Assembly: GCF_018863395.1 (NCBI RefSeq)
Contig: NZ_JAHKRR010000002.1
Coordinates: forward strand, 885,959 to 949,958
DNA length: 64,000 bases
Origin: Sinomicrobium weinanense
Lineage (GTDB): Bacteria; Bacteroidota; Bacteroidia; Flavobacteriales; Flavobacteriaceae
Direction: 5' to 3'
Under the pieces are notes generated by a model. The model was not told where the DNA came from, ran no database searches, and saw nothing but the letters and a program-made list of their open reading frames with translations. A program made the translations under genes and the position numbers. This document shows, piece after piece, positions 18,512 through 27,584 of the stretch (the first letter of the stretch is position 1; every line of letters begins with the position of its first letter).

Positions 18512-20644
18512 CTAATCTCTGACCTTGGCCAGGCGTTTTTTATTGTCGGAAGTTGTCTGCAGGTCTGCAAGAATATTGAGCGCTTCCTCCATATAGACAT
18601 CTTTGGAGAGGTTTTCGTGCCAACTTTTTCGTCTATCCCGGAGTACCGTATCTTTTTCCATCAGGGCTTCCTCATACGGCAGTGAACGGTAGGTCAGATC
18701 GGTCTTGTAATCAGACAACGCGTCAAAGCGTTTTGCCCTTTTCTCGTCCTGGTCTATCGCTTTCCTGTAACTTTCGTAATTCAGGGAATATTGGTTTTCG
18801 TCCTGTTTTTCCTTTACCCATTGCGCATTTTCATCGATCAGGGCCAGTTGTGGATTTCCAGCCATTCTTTCCTTGCTTTTGGCCACGGTATAATCGTAGT
18901 TCACATAACCGTCCCAGGCCTGGTAACTGGCCGGATCTATCTTATCCCATGGCAGTGGGTTTTCCTGATCTTTTTCTCCTATGTTTATATAGCTGTACCT
19001 GTCGGGGATCGGGATATCGCTTTTTACACCTTCCAACTGCGTGGAACCTCCGTTGATCCGGTAGAATTTCTGCGTGGTCAGTTTCAGGGCGCCTACATCG
19101 CCAAAATCGTTTTTCTGGCTGAGGAACTGGTTCAGGTCTATGACGTTCTGTACCGTTCCTTTTCCATAGGTCTGTTTACTTCCTATCACTACTGCCCGTT
19201 TGTAATCCTGCATAGCAGCGGCCAGTATTTCGGAAGCGGAAGCAGACAGTTCGTTGACCAGTATCACCAGCGGGCCGTCCCACTGCACGCGTTTATCGGT
19301 ATCGGAAAGGACCTCTTTTCGCTTCCCGGACGATTTTACCTGTACGATAGGCCCGTCTTTAATAAAGAAACCGGCCATGTCCACAACGGTCTTGAGCGAA
19401 CCTCCGCCGTTACCTCTCAGGTCGAGTACCAGGCCTTCCATTCCCTCTTTTTTCAGTCTCTCTATTTCTTGCTCTACATCCGATGCCGCGTTACGGTCAT
19501 TGTAATTGTCGAAATCTATATAAAACTTGGGCAGGTTGATCACTCCAAATACCTTTGCACCCTTTTTCACTATGGACGACTTGGCATAAGATTCTTCCAG
19601 TTCCACCACATCACGGACAATGGAAATTACCTCGGTAGTACCATCTACCTTTTTCAGTGTAAGTTTCACCTCCGAACCTTTCGGGCCCTTGATGAGTTTT
19701 ACGGCATCGTCGAGGCGCATGCCTATAATATCCACAGGTTCTTCATCGCCCTGGCCTACGCGGAGTATCTCATCTCCTACCTCAACTTCATTTCCCCGCC
19801 ATGCAGGGCCTCCCGAAATGATCTCTACGATCTTTATCCTGTCGTTCTTTCTTTGTAACCTCGCCCCTATTCCTTCGAATTTTCCGGACATGCTGGTATC
19901 GAAGCGGTCTTTTTCTTCAGGAGCAAAATAATAAGTATGCGGGTCAAATTCCGATACTATGGCATTGAGGTACATTACAAACCAGTCTTTGCGCTCCAGG
20001 TCGTCTACCAGGTCGAAGAAGTCGTCCTGATTTTTAAGTGTAGACTCCCGGGCTTCCTTTTCTACTTCTTCGGGAGATTTCATGGTATAGCCGGCATCCT
20101 CTTCTTTCTTACCCTCTTCTTCCTCTATCCGGCTCACATAACTGGAGAGTGCGGAAAATTTGAGATATTTTCTCCACCTGTCCTTCAGCTCCTTTTTGGA
20201 AGAGACATAAGACAGGTTGTCATAATCCATGTCTATGTTTTCGTTTTTCGAAAAATCAAACGGTTTTTCGAGTATCTCCTTGTATACTTCCCGGCCTTCT
20301 CCCATTCGTTTCACAAAACGGGTATATACCAGCTCGAAAAAAGTAATATCCGACTCTTTGATCTGGTCGTCTATCTGATCGCGATAGACCTCGAACTCCT
20401 CCATATCCGATTGCAGGAAATAGCGTTTGGAAGGGTCCAGCATACGGATATATTGATCAAATACCTTTTCTGAAAAACTATCGTCCATTTCAGAAGGGTT
20501 AAAGTGCCCTTTTTCAAGCACATAAGAGATAAGCTGTATGAGCAGTTTGTCTTTATCCGGGTTATCAAATGTCTTGTTCGTAAAACTACAGGAGGCTGCC
20601 GATATGAGCAGCGCTGCCAGTAAATACACAAAATTCCTTTTCAT
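18512..20644 (-). CDS. Carboxy-terminal processing peptidase (Prc/Tsp family, S41) lipoprotein
   Basis: A 710-residue protein. The start at 20644 gives a lipoprotein signal (MKRNFVYLLAALLISAASC, Cys 19); an ATG 27 bases upstream would spoil it. Order of domains: an N-terminal helical region as in Prc, a PDZ domain around EGIGARLQRKNDRIKIVEII and GDEILRVGQG, and the S41 protease domain. The latter has LVLDLRGNGGGSLKTVVDMA, catalytic Ser in ELSASASEILA and Lys in GSKQTYGKGTVQ, followed by a C-terminal domain. It degrades or trims periplasmic proteins from the C-terminus. The size fits E. coli Prc (about 680). Confidence 0.93.
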   Translation of the reverse strand: MKRNFVYLLAALLISAASCSFTNKTFDNPDKDKLLIQLISYVLEKGHFNPSEMDDSFSEKVFDQYIRMLDPSKRYFLQSDMEEFEVYRDQIDDQIKESDITFFELVYTRFVKRMGEGREVYKEILEKPFDFSKNENIDMDYDNLSYVSSKKELKDRWRKYLKFSALSSYVSRIEEEEGKKEEDAGYTMKSPEEVEKEARESTLKNQDDFFDLVDDLERKDWFVMYLNAIVSEFDPHTYYFAPEEKDRFDTSMSGKFEGIGARLQRKNDRIKIVEIISGGPAWRGNEVEVGDEILRVGQGDEEPVDIIGMRLDDAVKLIKGPKGSEVKLTLKKVDGTTEVISIVRDVVELEESYAKSSIVKKGAKVFGVINLPKFYIDFDNYNDRNAASDVEQEIERLKKEGMEGLVLDLRGNGGGSLKTVVDMAGFFIKDGPIVQVKSSGKRKEVLSDTDKRVQWDGPLVILVNELSASASEILAAAMQDYKRAVVIGSKQTYGKGTVQNVIDLNQFLSQKNDFGDVGALKLTTQKFYRINGGSTQLEGVKSDIPIPDRYSYINIGEKDQENPLPWDKIDPASYQAWDGYVNYDYTVAKSKERMAGNPQLALIDENAQWVKEKQDENQYSLNYESYRKAIDQDEKRAKRFDALSDYKTDLTYRSLPYEEALMEKDTVLRDRRKSWHENLSKDVYMEEALNILADLQTTSDNKKRLAKVRD

Positions 20645-20871
20645 CTGTTTAATTTTTTTGCTTTGGATCATGTGCCCCGTTTTTTACACATAAAAAACAA
20701 GGTTACACATTGGCGGAGTACTTCATTTCATAAAAACCACCCCTCATTTCTGAAACATGCCGGCAAGGATAAGTACATTTCCTTGTTCCGGCACATTTTC
20801 GAAACCTCTAAATTACTGAAAAAATTATGCCACTATGATACAATGATACTAAATTTTTTGTTAAACAAGTG

Positions 20872-20944
20872 CTTCGGCTTTAGTTTATCCTGAGCTTGTC
20901 TGTACTGAGCCCTTCGGTAAACTCAGGATAAACTAAAGTCGAAG
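20872..20944. repeat. Long perfect hairpin with CTGAGCTTGTC words
   Basis: CTTTAGTTTATCCTGAG pairs exactly with CTCAGGATAAACTAAAG (17 bp). The stem extends to 23 bp (CTTCGG against TCGAAG) with one G-T pair. The loop holds CTTGTCTGTACTGAGCCCTTCGG. Words of this type (CTGAGCTTGTC, CCTTCG) are recurrent intergenic elements in Flavobacteriaceae. Confidence 0.8.
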
Positions 20945-20997
20945 TGTGACATGCTAAGCCTGTCGAAATATCGAAGGGCTCAGTAACCAAAACCAGC

Positions 20998-21066
20998 AAT
21001 CTACAACTTGTAACATGCAACCTGAAACCTTGAACTTTGAACTTTGAACCTGAAACCTTGAACCAA
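20998..21066 (+). repeat. Tandem degenerate heptamers before surE
   Basis: A run of near-identical words CTTGAA, CTTTGAA, CTTTGAA, CCTGAAA, CCTTGAA, preceded by ACAACTTGTAACATGCAACC. Low-complexity spacer of the kind seen in other gaps of the core region. Confidence 0.65.
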
Positions 21067-21107
21067 AAATGTGTATTTTAGCAACACAATTTAAGCGAAA
21101 GACTTCT

Positions 21108-21884
21108 ATGAAAAAGAAACCCCTTATACTGGTAACGAATGACGACGGCATCGCAGCGCCGGGCATACGGGCCCTGATCGAAGTAATGAAGACCCTGGGC
21201 GATGTGATCGTCGTGGCACCCGACAGTCCGCAATCGGGCAAAGGGCATGCCGTTACCATCGATGCCACCCTGTTCTGCAACAAGATAAATATCGACGATC
21301 AGGTCACCGAAGAGTATAGCTGCTCCGGTACCCCGGCAGACTGTGTAAAGCTCGCCGTGAACGAGATCCTGAAAAAGAAGCCGGATATTTGTGTGAGCGG
21401 CATTAATCACGGTTCCAATTCTTCTGTAAATGTCATTTACTCCGGGACCATGAGCGCCGCAGTAGAAGCTGGTATAGAAGGTATTCCCGCTATCGGCTTT
21501 TCTCTTTGCGATTTTTCGTGGGATGCCGATTTCGAAGCCATCAAGGCCTATGTAAAAAACATAACGGCCAATGCACTGAACAACGGGATACCCAAGGGGG
21601 TAGTACTCAATGTCAATTTCCCGAAGCTGGAAAAAGAAAACATCAAAGGCATTAAGATATGCCGCCAGGCCAATGCGAGGTGGGTGGAAGAATTTGACAA
21701 ACGAACCAATCCGCAGGGCCGGGAATATTACTGGCTTACGGGTAAGTTCGTCAATCAGGACAAAGGAGAGGACACCGATGAGTGGGCACTGGCCAATGGA
21801 TACATTTCCGTGGTCCCCGTACAGTTCGACCTCACCGCCCATCATGCCATACAAACTCTCAACACCTGGAACCTGAATGATTAA
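21108..21884 (+). CDS. surE: 5'/3'-nucleotidase SurE
   Basis: A 258-residue metal-dependent phosphatase acting on nucleoside monophosphates. Motifs: ILVTNDDGIAAPGI at the N-terminus with the Asp-Asp metal ligands, VVAPDSPQSGKGHAVT, CSGTPADCVKLA and SGINHGSNSSVNVIYSGTMS with the metal-binding Asn. The ATG at 21108 (MKKKPLILVTNDDG) is chosen because the upstream 13 codons precede any conserved residue. It overlaps the next gene by 8 bases. Confidence 0.95.
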   Translation: MKKKPLILVTNDDGIAAPGIRALIEVMKTLGDVIVVAPDSPQSGKGHAVTIDATLFCNKINIDDQVTEEYSCSGTPADCVKLAVNEILKKKPDICVSGINHGSNSSVNVIYSGTMSAAVEAGIEGIPAIGFSLCDFSWDADFEAIKAYVKNITANALNNGIPKGVVLNVNFPKLEKENIKGIKICRQANARWVEEFDKRTNPQGREYYWLTGKFVNQDKGEDTDEWALANGYISVVPVQFDLTAHHAIQTLNTWNLND

Positions 21885-22164
21885 AAAAGAGATCGCCATA
21901 GGATTTGCCGTAGGGGTCATTGCCAATATTTTTGGCTCCCTGCTTTACATTCTGCTATTTTTCGGTCTCGGGATCGTGGAAACCCTGAAAGAAGCCCATA
22001 AAGCAGGTCATTTTGGCAGTATACTGGCGCTCGGTGCACTGCTCAACCTCTTTGCCTTTTTCGGTTTCCTGAAGATCAAACGCGACCACAGGGCCAAAGG
22101 GGTATTGCTGGCCACCATATGTACGGCGATTATTATTCTCATATACAAGGTATTTTTGGTATAA
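21877..22164 (+). CDS. Small membrane protein after surE
   Basis: A 95-residue protein with three hydrophobic helices (about 5-30, 46-66, 74-94). It starts inside the end of surE (8-base overlap), so translation is probably coupled. I know no function; similar small membrane proteins are common between surE and lpxB in this group. Confidence 0.7.
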   Translation: MIKKEIAIGFAVGVIANIFGSLLYILLFFGLGIVETLKEAHKAGHFGSILALGALLNLFAFFGFLKIKRDHRAKGVLLATICTAIIILIYKVFLV

Positions 22165-22165
22165 A

Positions 22166-22236
22166 AACTGACAGATAACAGGTGACGGATGAGAGGTGTA
22201 TGCATCGGTCACCGGTCATCAGTCTTCCGTCTAAAA
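22166..22236 (+). repeat. Low-complexity spacer before lpxB
   Basis: Contains CTGACAGATAACAGGTGACGG and CATCGGTCACCGGTCATCAG-type words, a looser member of the intergenic repeat family. CGGTCACCG is nearly self-complementary. An open frame running through it into lpxB is an artefact of the repeat. Confidence 0.5.
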
Positions 22237-22244
22237 ATAAATAC

Positions 22245-23387
22245 ATGAAATATTACATCATAGCAGGAGAGGCTTCCGGGGACCTTCATGCCTCCAATCT
22301 CATGAAAGCCCTGAAAGCGCAGGACAAAGAGGCCGTTTTCCGTTTTTGGGGAGGAGACCTCATGCAGGCCGTGGGCGGCACCCTGGTGAAACATTACAGG
22401 GACCTCGCTTTTATGGGATTTGCAGAAGTACTGATGAATATAAAGACCATCTTTAAAAACATTGCTTTCTGCAAAAAAGACATTACCTCTTTTGCACCCG
22501 ATGTGATCATTTTTGTGGACTATCCCGGATTTAATATGCGTATTGCCAAATGGGCCAGGACCGAAGGGTACAGAACGCACTATTACATCTCCCCACAGTT
22601 GTGGGCCTGGAAGGAGAACAGGATAAAAGCCATCAAAAAGGATATTGACGAAATGTATGTCATCCTTCCTTTTGAAAAGGACTTTTACGAAAAAAAACAC
22701 GATTTTCCTGTCCATTTTGTAGGGCACCCCCTGATCGATGCCATTGCGCAGTATCCCAGGGTAGACGAATCCCAGTTCCGGGAAACCCATAAGCTCGACC
22801 CTGAAAAGCCCATCATCGCCCTGCTCCCGGGAAGCCGGAAACAGGAAATACGAAAAATGCTCTCCGTAATGCTCGAAATGGCTCCGCTCTTCAAGGCCTA
22901 CCAGTTTGTCATTGCCGGGGCACCGGGACAGGATGCTGAATTTTACCGGCCTTTTATCACCGATGCCAACATCGGTTTTGTAAACAACAGGACCTACGAC
23001 CTCCTCAGCGTTTCTTTTGCTGCCCTGGTCACCAGTGGCACCGCCACTCTGGAAACCGCCCTGTTCAAGGTTCCGGAGATCGTTTGTTATCGCGGCAACT
23101 GGTTTTCTTATCAGATCGCCAAGCGGATCATTACCCTGAAATACATTTCCCTGGTCAACCTGGTCATGGACAAGGAAGTGGTGACCGAACTCATACAGGG
23201 CGACCTCAACCGGGACCGCCTCCGCGAAGAACTCAACAAGATCCTGGACGATAAAAAACGCAGGCAGATCTTCAGTGATTACCACGAACTGGAAAAGAAA
23301 CTGGGCGGAAGGGGAGCAAGTGAGCAAACAGCCAGGCTTATTATCTCCGGGGCCGGTAATCGGTATTCGGTGAACGGGGGTCGGTAG
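22245..23387 (+). CDS. lpxB: Lipid-A-disaccharide synthase LpxB
   Basis: A 380-residue family-19 glycosyltransferase that joins UDP-2,3-diacylglucosamine and lipid X in lipid A synthesis at the inner membrane. Motifs: YYIIAGEASGDLHASNLMKA at the start, IFVDYPGFNMRIAKWA, YYISPQLWAWKENRI, ALLPGSRKQEI and VTSGTATLETALFKVPEIVCYRG. The start at 22245 matches the conserved N-terminus. The last residues GNRYSVNGGR are encoded by the intergenic repeat that follows, so the native end has probably been extended by about ten residues. Confidence 0.96.
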   Translation: MKYYIIAGEASGDLHASNLMKALKAQDKEAVFRFWGGDLMQAVGGTLVKHYRDLAFMGFAEVLMNIKTIFKNIAFCKKDITSFAPDVIIFVDYPGFNMRIAKWARTEGYRTHYYISPQLWAWKENRIKAIKKDIDEMYVILPFEKDFYEKKHDFPVHFVGHPLIDAIAQYPRVDESQFRETHKLDPEKPIIALLPGSRKQEIRKMLSVMLEMAPLFKAYQFVIAGAPGQDAEFYRPFITDANIGFVNNRTYDLLSVSFAALVTSGTATLETALFKVPEIVCYRGNWFSYQIAKRIITLKYISLVNLVMDKEVVTELIQGDLNRDRLREELNKILDDKKRRQIFSDYHELEKKLGGRGASEQTARLIISGAGNRYSVNGGR

Positions 23388-23388
23388 A
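23351..23388 (+). repeat. Repeat-family member that encodes the LpxB tail
   Basis: GGTAATCGGTATTCGGTGAA lies in frame at the 3' end of lpxB and supplies its final codons and the stop. The same words occur at 24037-24123 and 39067-39155. Confidence 0.7.
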
Positions 23389-23467
23389 TGTGTTGATCCC
23401 GGTTTAACACACCTCCTTTTAAAAAAACACGTAATTTTTATTACTTTAGCCCAAATTAGTTCTGCAC

Positions 23468-24031
23468 ATGCGGCGAATTTGTTTTATTTTATGTCTCCTC
23501 TTGTCTTTTGGTGCCTGTAAGTCCAGGAAAAAGGCGCTTTCGAAAAAACCGAGGATAGTGACTGTTGAGGGTAGCCCGGCAACGAAGGCCGTGCACGTAG
23601 AAGTCTGGCCGTCAGACAGGGCTGAAGAAGACAACAAATCCGCAAATAATACCCAGGTCAACCAGATCATAAAAACAGCTATTTCCTACAATGGTACGAA
23701 ATACAGGTACGGAGGCACTACCCGGAAAGGAATGGACTGCTCCGGGCTGGTATATACATCCTTCAAGGAACACAATATAGCCCTTCAACGCGCTTCGTAT
23801 ATGATGGCCACCCAGGGAGAGAGAATAAAGTTGAAGAAGGTCCAAAAAGGAGACCTCCTCTTCTTTAAAACGGGAAGAAGAAACCGGATAAACCACGTAG
23901 GATTGGTCGTTGAAGTCAAAGGCAATAATATTCGTTTTATCCACTCCACCACCTCCCGAGGTGTTTTGGTCTCTTCTCTTCGGGAAGGTTACTGGAACCA
24001 CGCATTTATCGAAGCCCGGAGGATTTTGTAG
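23468..24031 (+). CDS. NlpC/P60 family lipoprotein (second copy)
   Basis: A 187-residue protein with lipoprotein signal MRRICFILCLLLSFGAC (Cys 17) and a basic stretch after it (KSRKKALSKK). The NlpC/P60 domain has the catalytic Cys in GMDCSGLVYTSF and His in RINHVGLVVEV. It is a peptidoglycan stem-peptide hydrolase. A near -7 box TACTTTAG lies about 20 bases upstream. It differs from the copy at 948 by a shorter linker and a different substrate-site sequence, so the two are not recent duplicates. Confidence 0.88.
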   Translation: MRRICFILCLLLSFGACKSRKKALSKKPRIVTVEGSPATKAVHVEVWPSDRAEEDNKSANNTQVNQIIKTAISYNGTKYRYGGTTRKGMDCSGLVYTSFKEHNIALQRASYMMATQGERIKLKKVQKGDLLFFKTGRRNRINHVGLVVEVKGNNIRFIHSTTSRGVLVSSLREGYWNHAFIEARRIL

Positions 24032-24036
24032 ATACT

Positions 24037-24123
24037 CGGTGATCGGTGATCAGAGGTCGGTAAACGGTAATCGGTATCGTTTGACCACCGATTACTGAAT
24101 ACCGATCACCGAATACCGAATAC
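24037..24123 (+). repeat. Hairpin-forming intergenic repeat before comEC
   Basis: CGGTGATCGGT (24037-24047) pairs exactly with ACCGATCACCG (24101-24111). Internal words GGTAATCGGTATCG and CCGATTACTGAATACCG can form a second stem. This is the clearest relative of the purH-leader element. Confidence 0.8.
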
Positions 24124-24163
24124 CTCCCTTCGGAAGTTCCGTATATTTTCTTTAAATTTAGGC

Positions 24164-26197
24164 ATGCTATCCGGGAATTTAAACATGCTTAAATTGCTTG
24201 TCTTTCTCGTCGCCGGGATCGTTTTCGGGTTTTATACCGATATTCCGAAGGCTGTTGTTATTACGGGGTTTTTGTCCCTGCTCCTGCTCCTTGGATTTTT
24301 GCATTTTTATATTTCCCGGACACTTTCGCAAGCCAATTATTATTTCGGCCTTACCGCATTCGCCCTTGTTTTTTGTATCGGTGTATTTGCTGTTAACATT
24401 AAAAAACCGGGATACAGTTCCCGTCATTACAGCCACTACATCCGGGGAGGGGACCATATTGTTTTTGTCCCGATAAAACAGCTAAAACCCGGAATATACC
24501 ATCATCGTTATGAAGCTGAGATCAGGAAAGCCAACGGGCACAAGGCTTCCGGAAAGGTACTCGTACATATTGCCAGGGACAGCAGCTCAAAAACACCGGC
24601 CATCGGGTATGAATACCAGGCCCGGACCACATTACACAAGATCTCCCCGCCACGGAATCCGCATCAGTTCAATTACAAGGAATACCTTCGAAAACAGCAC
24701 ATCTACCATCAGCTATCCCTGAGGAGCAAAGACCTGTTCCTGCTTCCCGGAACGGGGCAAACCCCTTACACCTATGCGGCTTCCATAAGGCTACGCGTGC
24801 TTACGGCCCTGAAAGCACATGGCTTTGGCGGGGATACCCTGGCGGTTATCAACGCTCTTTTACTGGGACAGCGACAGGATATTTCAGAAAAGGTATACCA
24901 GGATTACGCGTCGGCCGGCGCCATACATATCCTTGCTATTTCCGGACTTCATGTAGGGATTTTGCTTCTTTTTCTCCATTTCCTGTTAAAACCACTGGAA
25001 CAGCTACGGTATGGAAAAAACCTTAAGTTAGTCTTTATCCTGCTGATATTATGGAGCTTTGCATTTATCGCCGGATTGCCGGCTTCTGCGGTAAGGGCGG
25101 TAAGCATGTTCTCGTTCGTGGCCCTCGCACTTCGATCGGGGCGTACGGCAGATATTCGCAATGTATTACTGGTATCTATGTTCTTTCTACTCCTGGCAAG
25201 ACCCGCTTTTTTATTCGACGCCGGTTTTCAGCTCAGTTACACTGCCGTATTTTCCATCGTCTGGTTTCAACCCGTATTTTATGGTTGCTGGAAACCGAAA
25301 TGGAAGGCGGCCGATTGGTTCTGGAAGCTGACAACAGTCTCTATTGCAGCTCAGTTGGGCGTTTTACCATTAAGCCTGTATTATTTTCATCAGTTCCCGG
25401 GCCTGTTCTTCCTGTCCAACCTGGTTATTGTTCCCCTGCTGGGCATTATTCTGGGGGCAGGTATCCTGGTCATTGCACTGGCCTTATTACAGCTTCTCCC
25501 CTCTTTTCTGGCCGAAGGGTACGCCCTGGTTATCACTTCCATGAACCACCTGGTGTCCTGGATCGCCAAGCAGGAAAGTTTTATTTTCAGGGATATTCCT
25601 TTTGACTGGCGGTTGCTTGTGTCGTTTTACCTGCTCCTGCCCGCCCTGTTCTTCACACTTCAGAAAGTAACATTCCGGAGGGCCTCTATGCTTCTAATGG
25701 CCATTCTCTGTATACAAGTTGCTTTTGTTTACCATCGCTACGCAGCGTCAGTTACGGATAAATTTGTTATTTTTCACAGGAACAGAGATACCCGAATGGC
25801 CTGGCAACAGGGAGAACATCTTACGATATATACCCGGGAAAAGGACCTCGATCCGGACGATGCCGTGCTGCAAAACTATACGGTATCGGAAAGGATACAA
25901 AGTATACAAACAAAAATCCCGGGCAACCTATACGAATTTAACGGGCAACAGCTACTTTACATCGACAGCCTGGGCATATACGAGGTAAAAGGATTACAGG
26001 CCGACTACATCCTCCTGGGGGGTTCCCCGGAAATAAACCTGGAAAGAGTGTTATACCTCTACCACCCGAAAATGGTCATTGCGGATGGCAGCAATTATCC
26101 CTCTCTGATCAAACGGTGGAAAGCCAGTTGTAAAAAAGAAAAACTCCCTTTTCACAGTACTTATGAAAAGGGAGCTTTTATCCTTAATAAAAAGTAA
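24164..26197 (+). CDS. comEC: ComEC/Rec2-type DNA uptake channel protein
   Basis: A 677-residue membrane protein with an N-terminal DUF4131-like region (two helices then an OB-like soluble part) and the polytopic competence domain. The latter includes YASAGAIHILAISGLHVGIL and GLPASAVRAVSMF, with many helices to about residue 520. The soluble C-terminus is short and lacks the HxHxDH metal motif of the metallo-beta-lactamase domain found in longer ComEC proteins. It should transport single-stranded DNA across the inner membrane. Start at 24164 or at the second ATG at 24185. The stop lies 7 bases from that of the convergent transporter gene. Confidence 0.9.
   Translation: MLSGNLNMLKLLVFLVAGIVFGFYTDIPKAVVITGFLSLLLLLGFLHFYISRTLSQANYYFGLTAFALVFCIGVFAVNIKKPGYSSRHYSHYIRGGDHIVFVPIKQLKPGIYHHRYEAEIRKANGHKASGKVLVHIARDSSSKTPAIGYEYQARTTLHKISPPRNPHQFNYKEYLRKQHIYHQLSLRSKDLFLLPGTGQTPYTYAASIRLRVLTALKAHGFGGDTLAVINALLLGQRQDISEKVYQDYASAGAIHILAISGLHVGILLLFLHFLLKPLEQLRYGKNLKLVFILLILWSFAFIAGLPASAVRAVSMFSFVALALRSGRTADIRNVLLVSMFFLLLARPAFLFDAGFQLSYTAVFSIVWFQPVFYGCWKPKWKAADWFWKLTTVSIAAQLGVLPLSLYYFHQFPGLFFLSNLVIVPLLGIILGAGILVIALALLQLLPSFLAEGYALVITSMNHLVSWIAKQESFIFRDIPFDWRLLVSFYLLLPALFFTLQKVTFRRASMLLMAILCIQVAFVYHRYAASVTDKFVIFHRNRDTRMAWQQGEHLTIYTREKDLDPDDAVLQNYTVSERIQSIQTKIPGNLYEFNGQQLLYIDSLGIYEVKGLQADYILLGGSPEINLERVLYLYHPKMVIADGSNYPSLIKRWKASCKKEKLPFHSTYEKGAFILNKK
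26144..26174 (-). terminator. Terminator of the POT operon inside the comEC coding end
   Basis: Perfect 11-bp stem CTCCCTTTTCA (26144-26154) with TGAAAAGGGAG (26164-26174), 9-base loop. On the minus strand it is followed by TTTTTCTTTTTT, a strong U-tract. It therefore ends the leftward peptidase/POT transcript from within the last codons of comEC. On the plus strand the tail CTTTTATCC is weaker. Confidence 0.75.
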
Positions 26198-26204
26198 TTT
26201 TATA

Positions 26205-27566
26205 TCAATCCCGGGCCACGGCGCCTTCTCCTTCTTCAGCTCCATGAGTAAGCCTTTTCAGGGGTTTTAACAGCAGGATCACCACCAGGCCTATGAGCGT
26301 CCAGATCACAGCAATCCCGGTAAATACTTCAAAATCTCCGAGGTCTTGCGCCAGTTTGCCGATTTCCCCGGCCACCTTGTTGCCGAGCCCTGTTGCCGCC
26401 CAGTACAGCCCCATGATCATGGATGCATATTTGAGGGGGGCCAGTTTGGTAATGAACGAAAGCGATACCGGCGAAGCACACAGCTCCCCGACCGTGTGAA
26501 AGAGATATGCCAGGATCAGCCAGTACATGGCGGAAGACCCGGTAGTTTCGTACTGCACGGAAGCCGCACTCATAAACCCGAAACCCAGGGCCATGACAAT
26601 GATTCCTACGGCCATTTTAAAAAGCGAGGAAGCCTCCTTGCCCATATGTTTCCATTTTAACCAAAGCGTCCCCACAACCGTTGCCAGTGTAATAATAAAG
26701 AAGGAATTCACCGACTGGAACACGGAAGCAGGTATCTCTCCCAGACCGAAGAACATTCTGTTGGTTTTTTCCTTGGCATACAGGTTCATCAATCCGCCGG
26801 CCTGTTCAAAGGCTGCCCAGAAGAGTATAATGAGAACGAAAGACAACAGCAATACTTTTACCCTGTCCTTTTCTATACTGGTGAGGGGTTTTTCCAGTAT
26901 TTTCCGGTCCTTTTCATTTTTGACGGATATGAGGTCACCTACATTTTTCAGGTACTTTTGCCCCCAAATGTAGACGATCTGCCCCAGGAACATCCCTATG
27001 GCCGCCAGCCCGAAACCGTAATGCCAGTTGATCTGTTCTCCGACATAACCACAAATGATAGGTGCGGCAAACCCTCCTATGTTTATCCCCATATAGAAAA
27101 TATAGAACCCGAGGTCCCTTCTTTCGTCTTTCGGTTTATACAGTCCGCCCACCATGGAGGAGATATTGGGTTTGAGCCCTCCTACCCCGAGTATGATGAA
27201 GAAACATCCTATGTAGAAAGATATTTCTGAATTAAGGGCCAGGATCGAATGTCCTATACACAACAATACACCACCCACCATTACTGTTTTTTTCTGGCCC
27301 AGCACTCTGTCTGCCAGCCAGCCGCCGGGAATGGAGGCTACATACACCAGCATGGTATACCATCCGTAGAGCGAAAGCGCCTCTTCATTTGTCCAGCCAA
27401 AACCAGGGTTTTTGGAAGTGGTTTCCGAAACCAGAAACAGGGTAAACAGCGCCCGCATCCCGTAGTAACTGAAGCGCTCCCACATTTCCGTAAAAAATAA
27501 GATATACAATCCTGCCGGATGTCCGAACAGTTCCCTCTTGTGCGCTGGTTTCGATATGTTAGTCAT
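26205..27566 (-). CDS. Proton-dependent peptide transporter (POT/PTR2 family)
   Basis: A 453-residue transporter with about 12 or more helices. The POT signature is clear: EMWERFSYYGMRALFTLFL (ExxERFxYYG) near the N-terminus and a GGLKPNISSMVGGLY-like second motif (about 130). It imports di- and tripeptides with protons across the inner membrane. It follows the DPP-IV gene by 18 bases on the same strand, so periplasmic release of dipeptides and their uptake are encoded together. Its terminator lies inside comEC. Confidence 0.93.
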   Translation of the reverse strand: MTNISKPAHKRELFGHPAGLYILFFTEMWERFSYYGMRALFTLFLVSETTSKNPGFGWTNEEALSLYGWYTMLVYVASIPGGWLADRVLGQKKTVMVGGVLLCIGHSILALNSEISFYIGCFFIILGVGGLKPNISSMVGGLYKPKDERRDLGFYIFYMGINIGGFAAPIICGYVGEQINWHYGFGLAAIGMFLGQIVYIWGQKYLKNVGDLISVKNEKDRKILEKPLTSIEKDRVKVLLLSFVLIILFWAAFEQAGGLMNLYAKEKTNRMFFGLGEIPASVFQSVNSFFIITLATVVGTLWLKWKHMGKEASSLFKMAVGIIVMALGFGFMSAASVQYETTGSSAMYWLILAYLFHTVGELCASPVSLSFITKLAPLKYASMIMGLYWAATGLGNKVAGEIGKLAQDLGDFEVFTGIAVIWTLIGLVVILLLKPLKRLTHGAEEGEGAVARD

Positions 27567-27584
27567 GTAAATATATTTGTGTTC

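Larger units (their letters stand above)
20645..21107. other. Divergent intergenic region packed with repeats
   Basis: A 463-base gap between two divergent genes. It contains the 73-base hairpin at 20872-20944, a related unpaired copy (CCTGTCGAAATATCGAAGGG, 20960-20979) and the CTTTGAA-type tandem words at 20998-21066. Promoters of both genes must lie here; for surE the nearest match is TATTTTAG (one base off) at about 21074. Confidence 0.6.
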
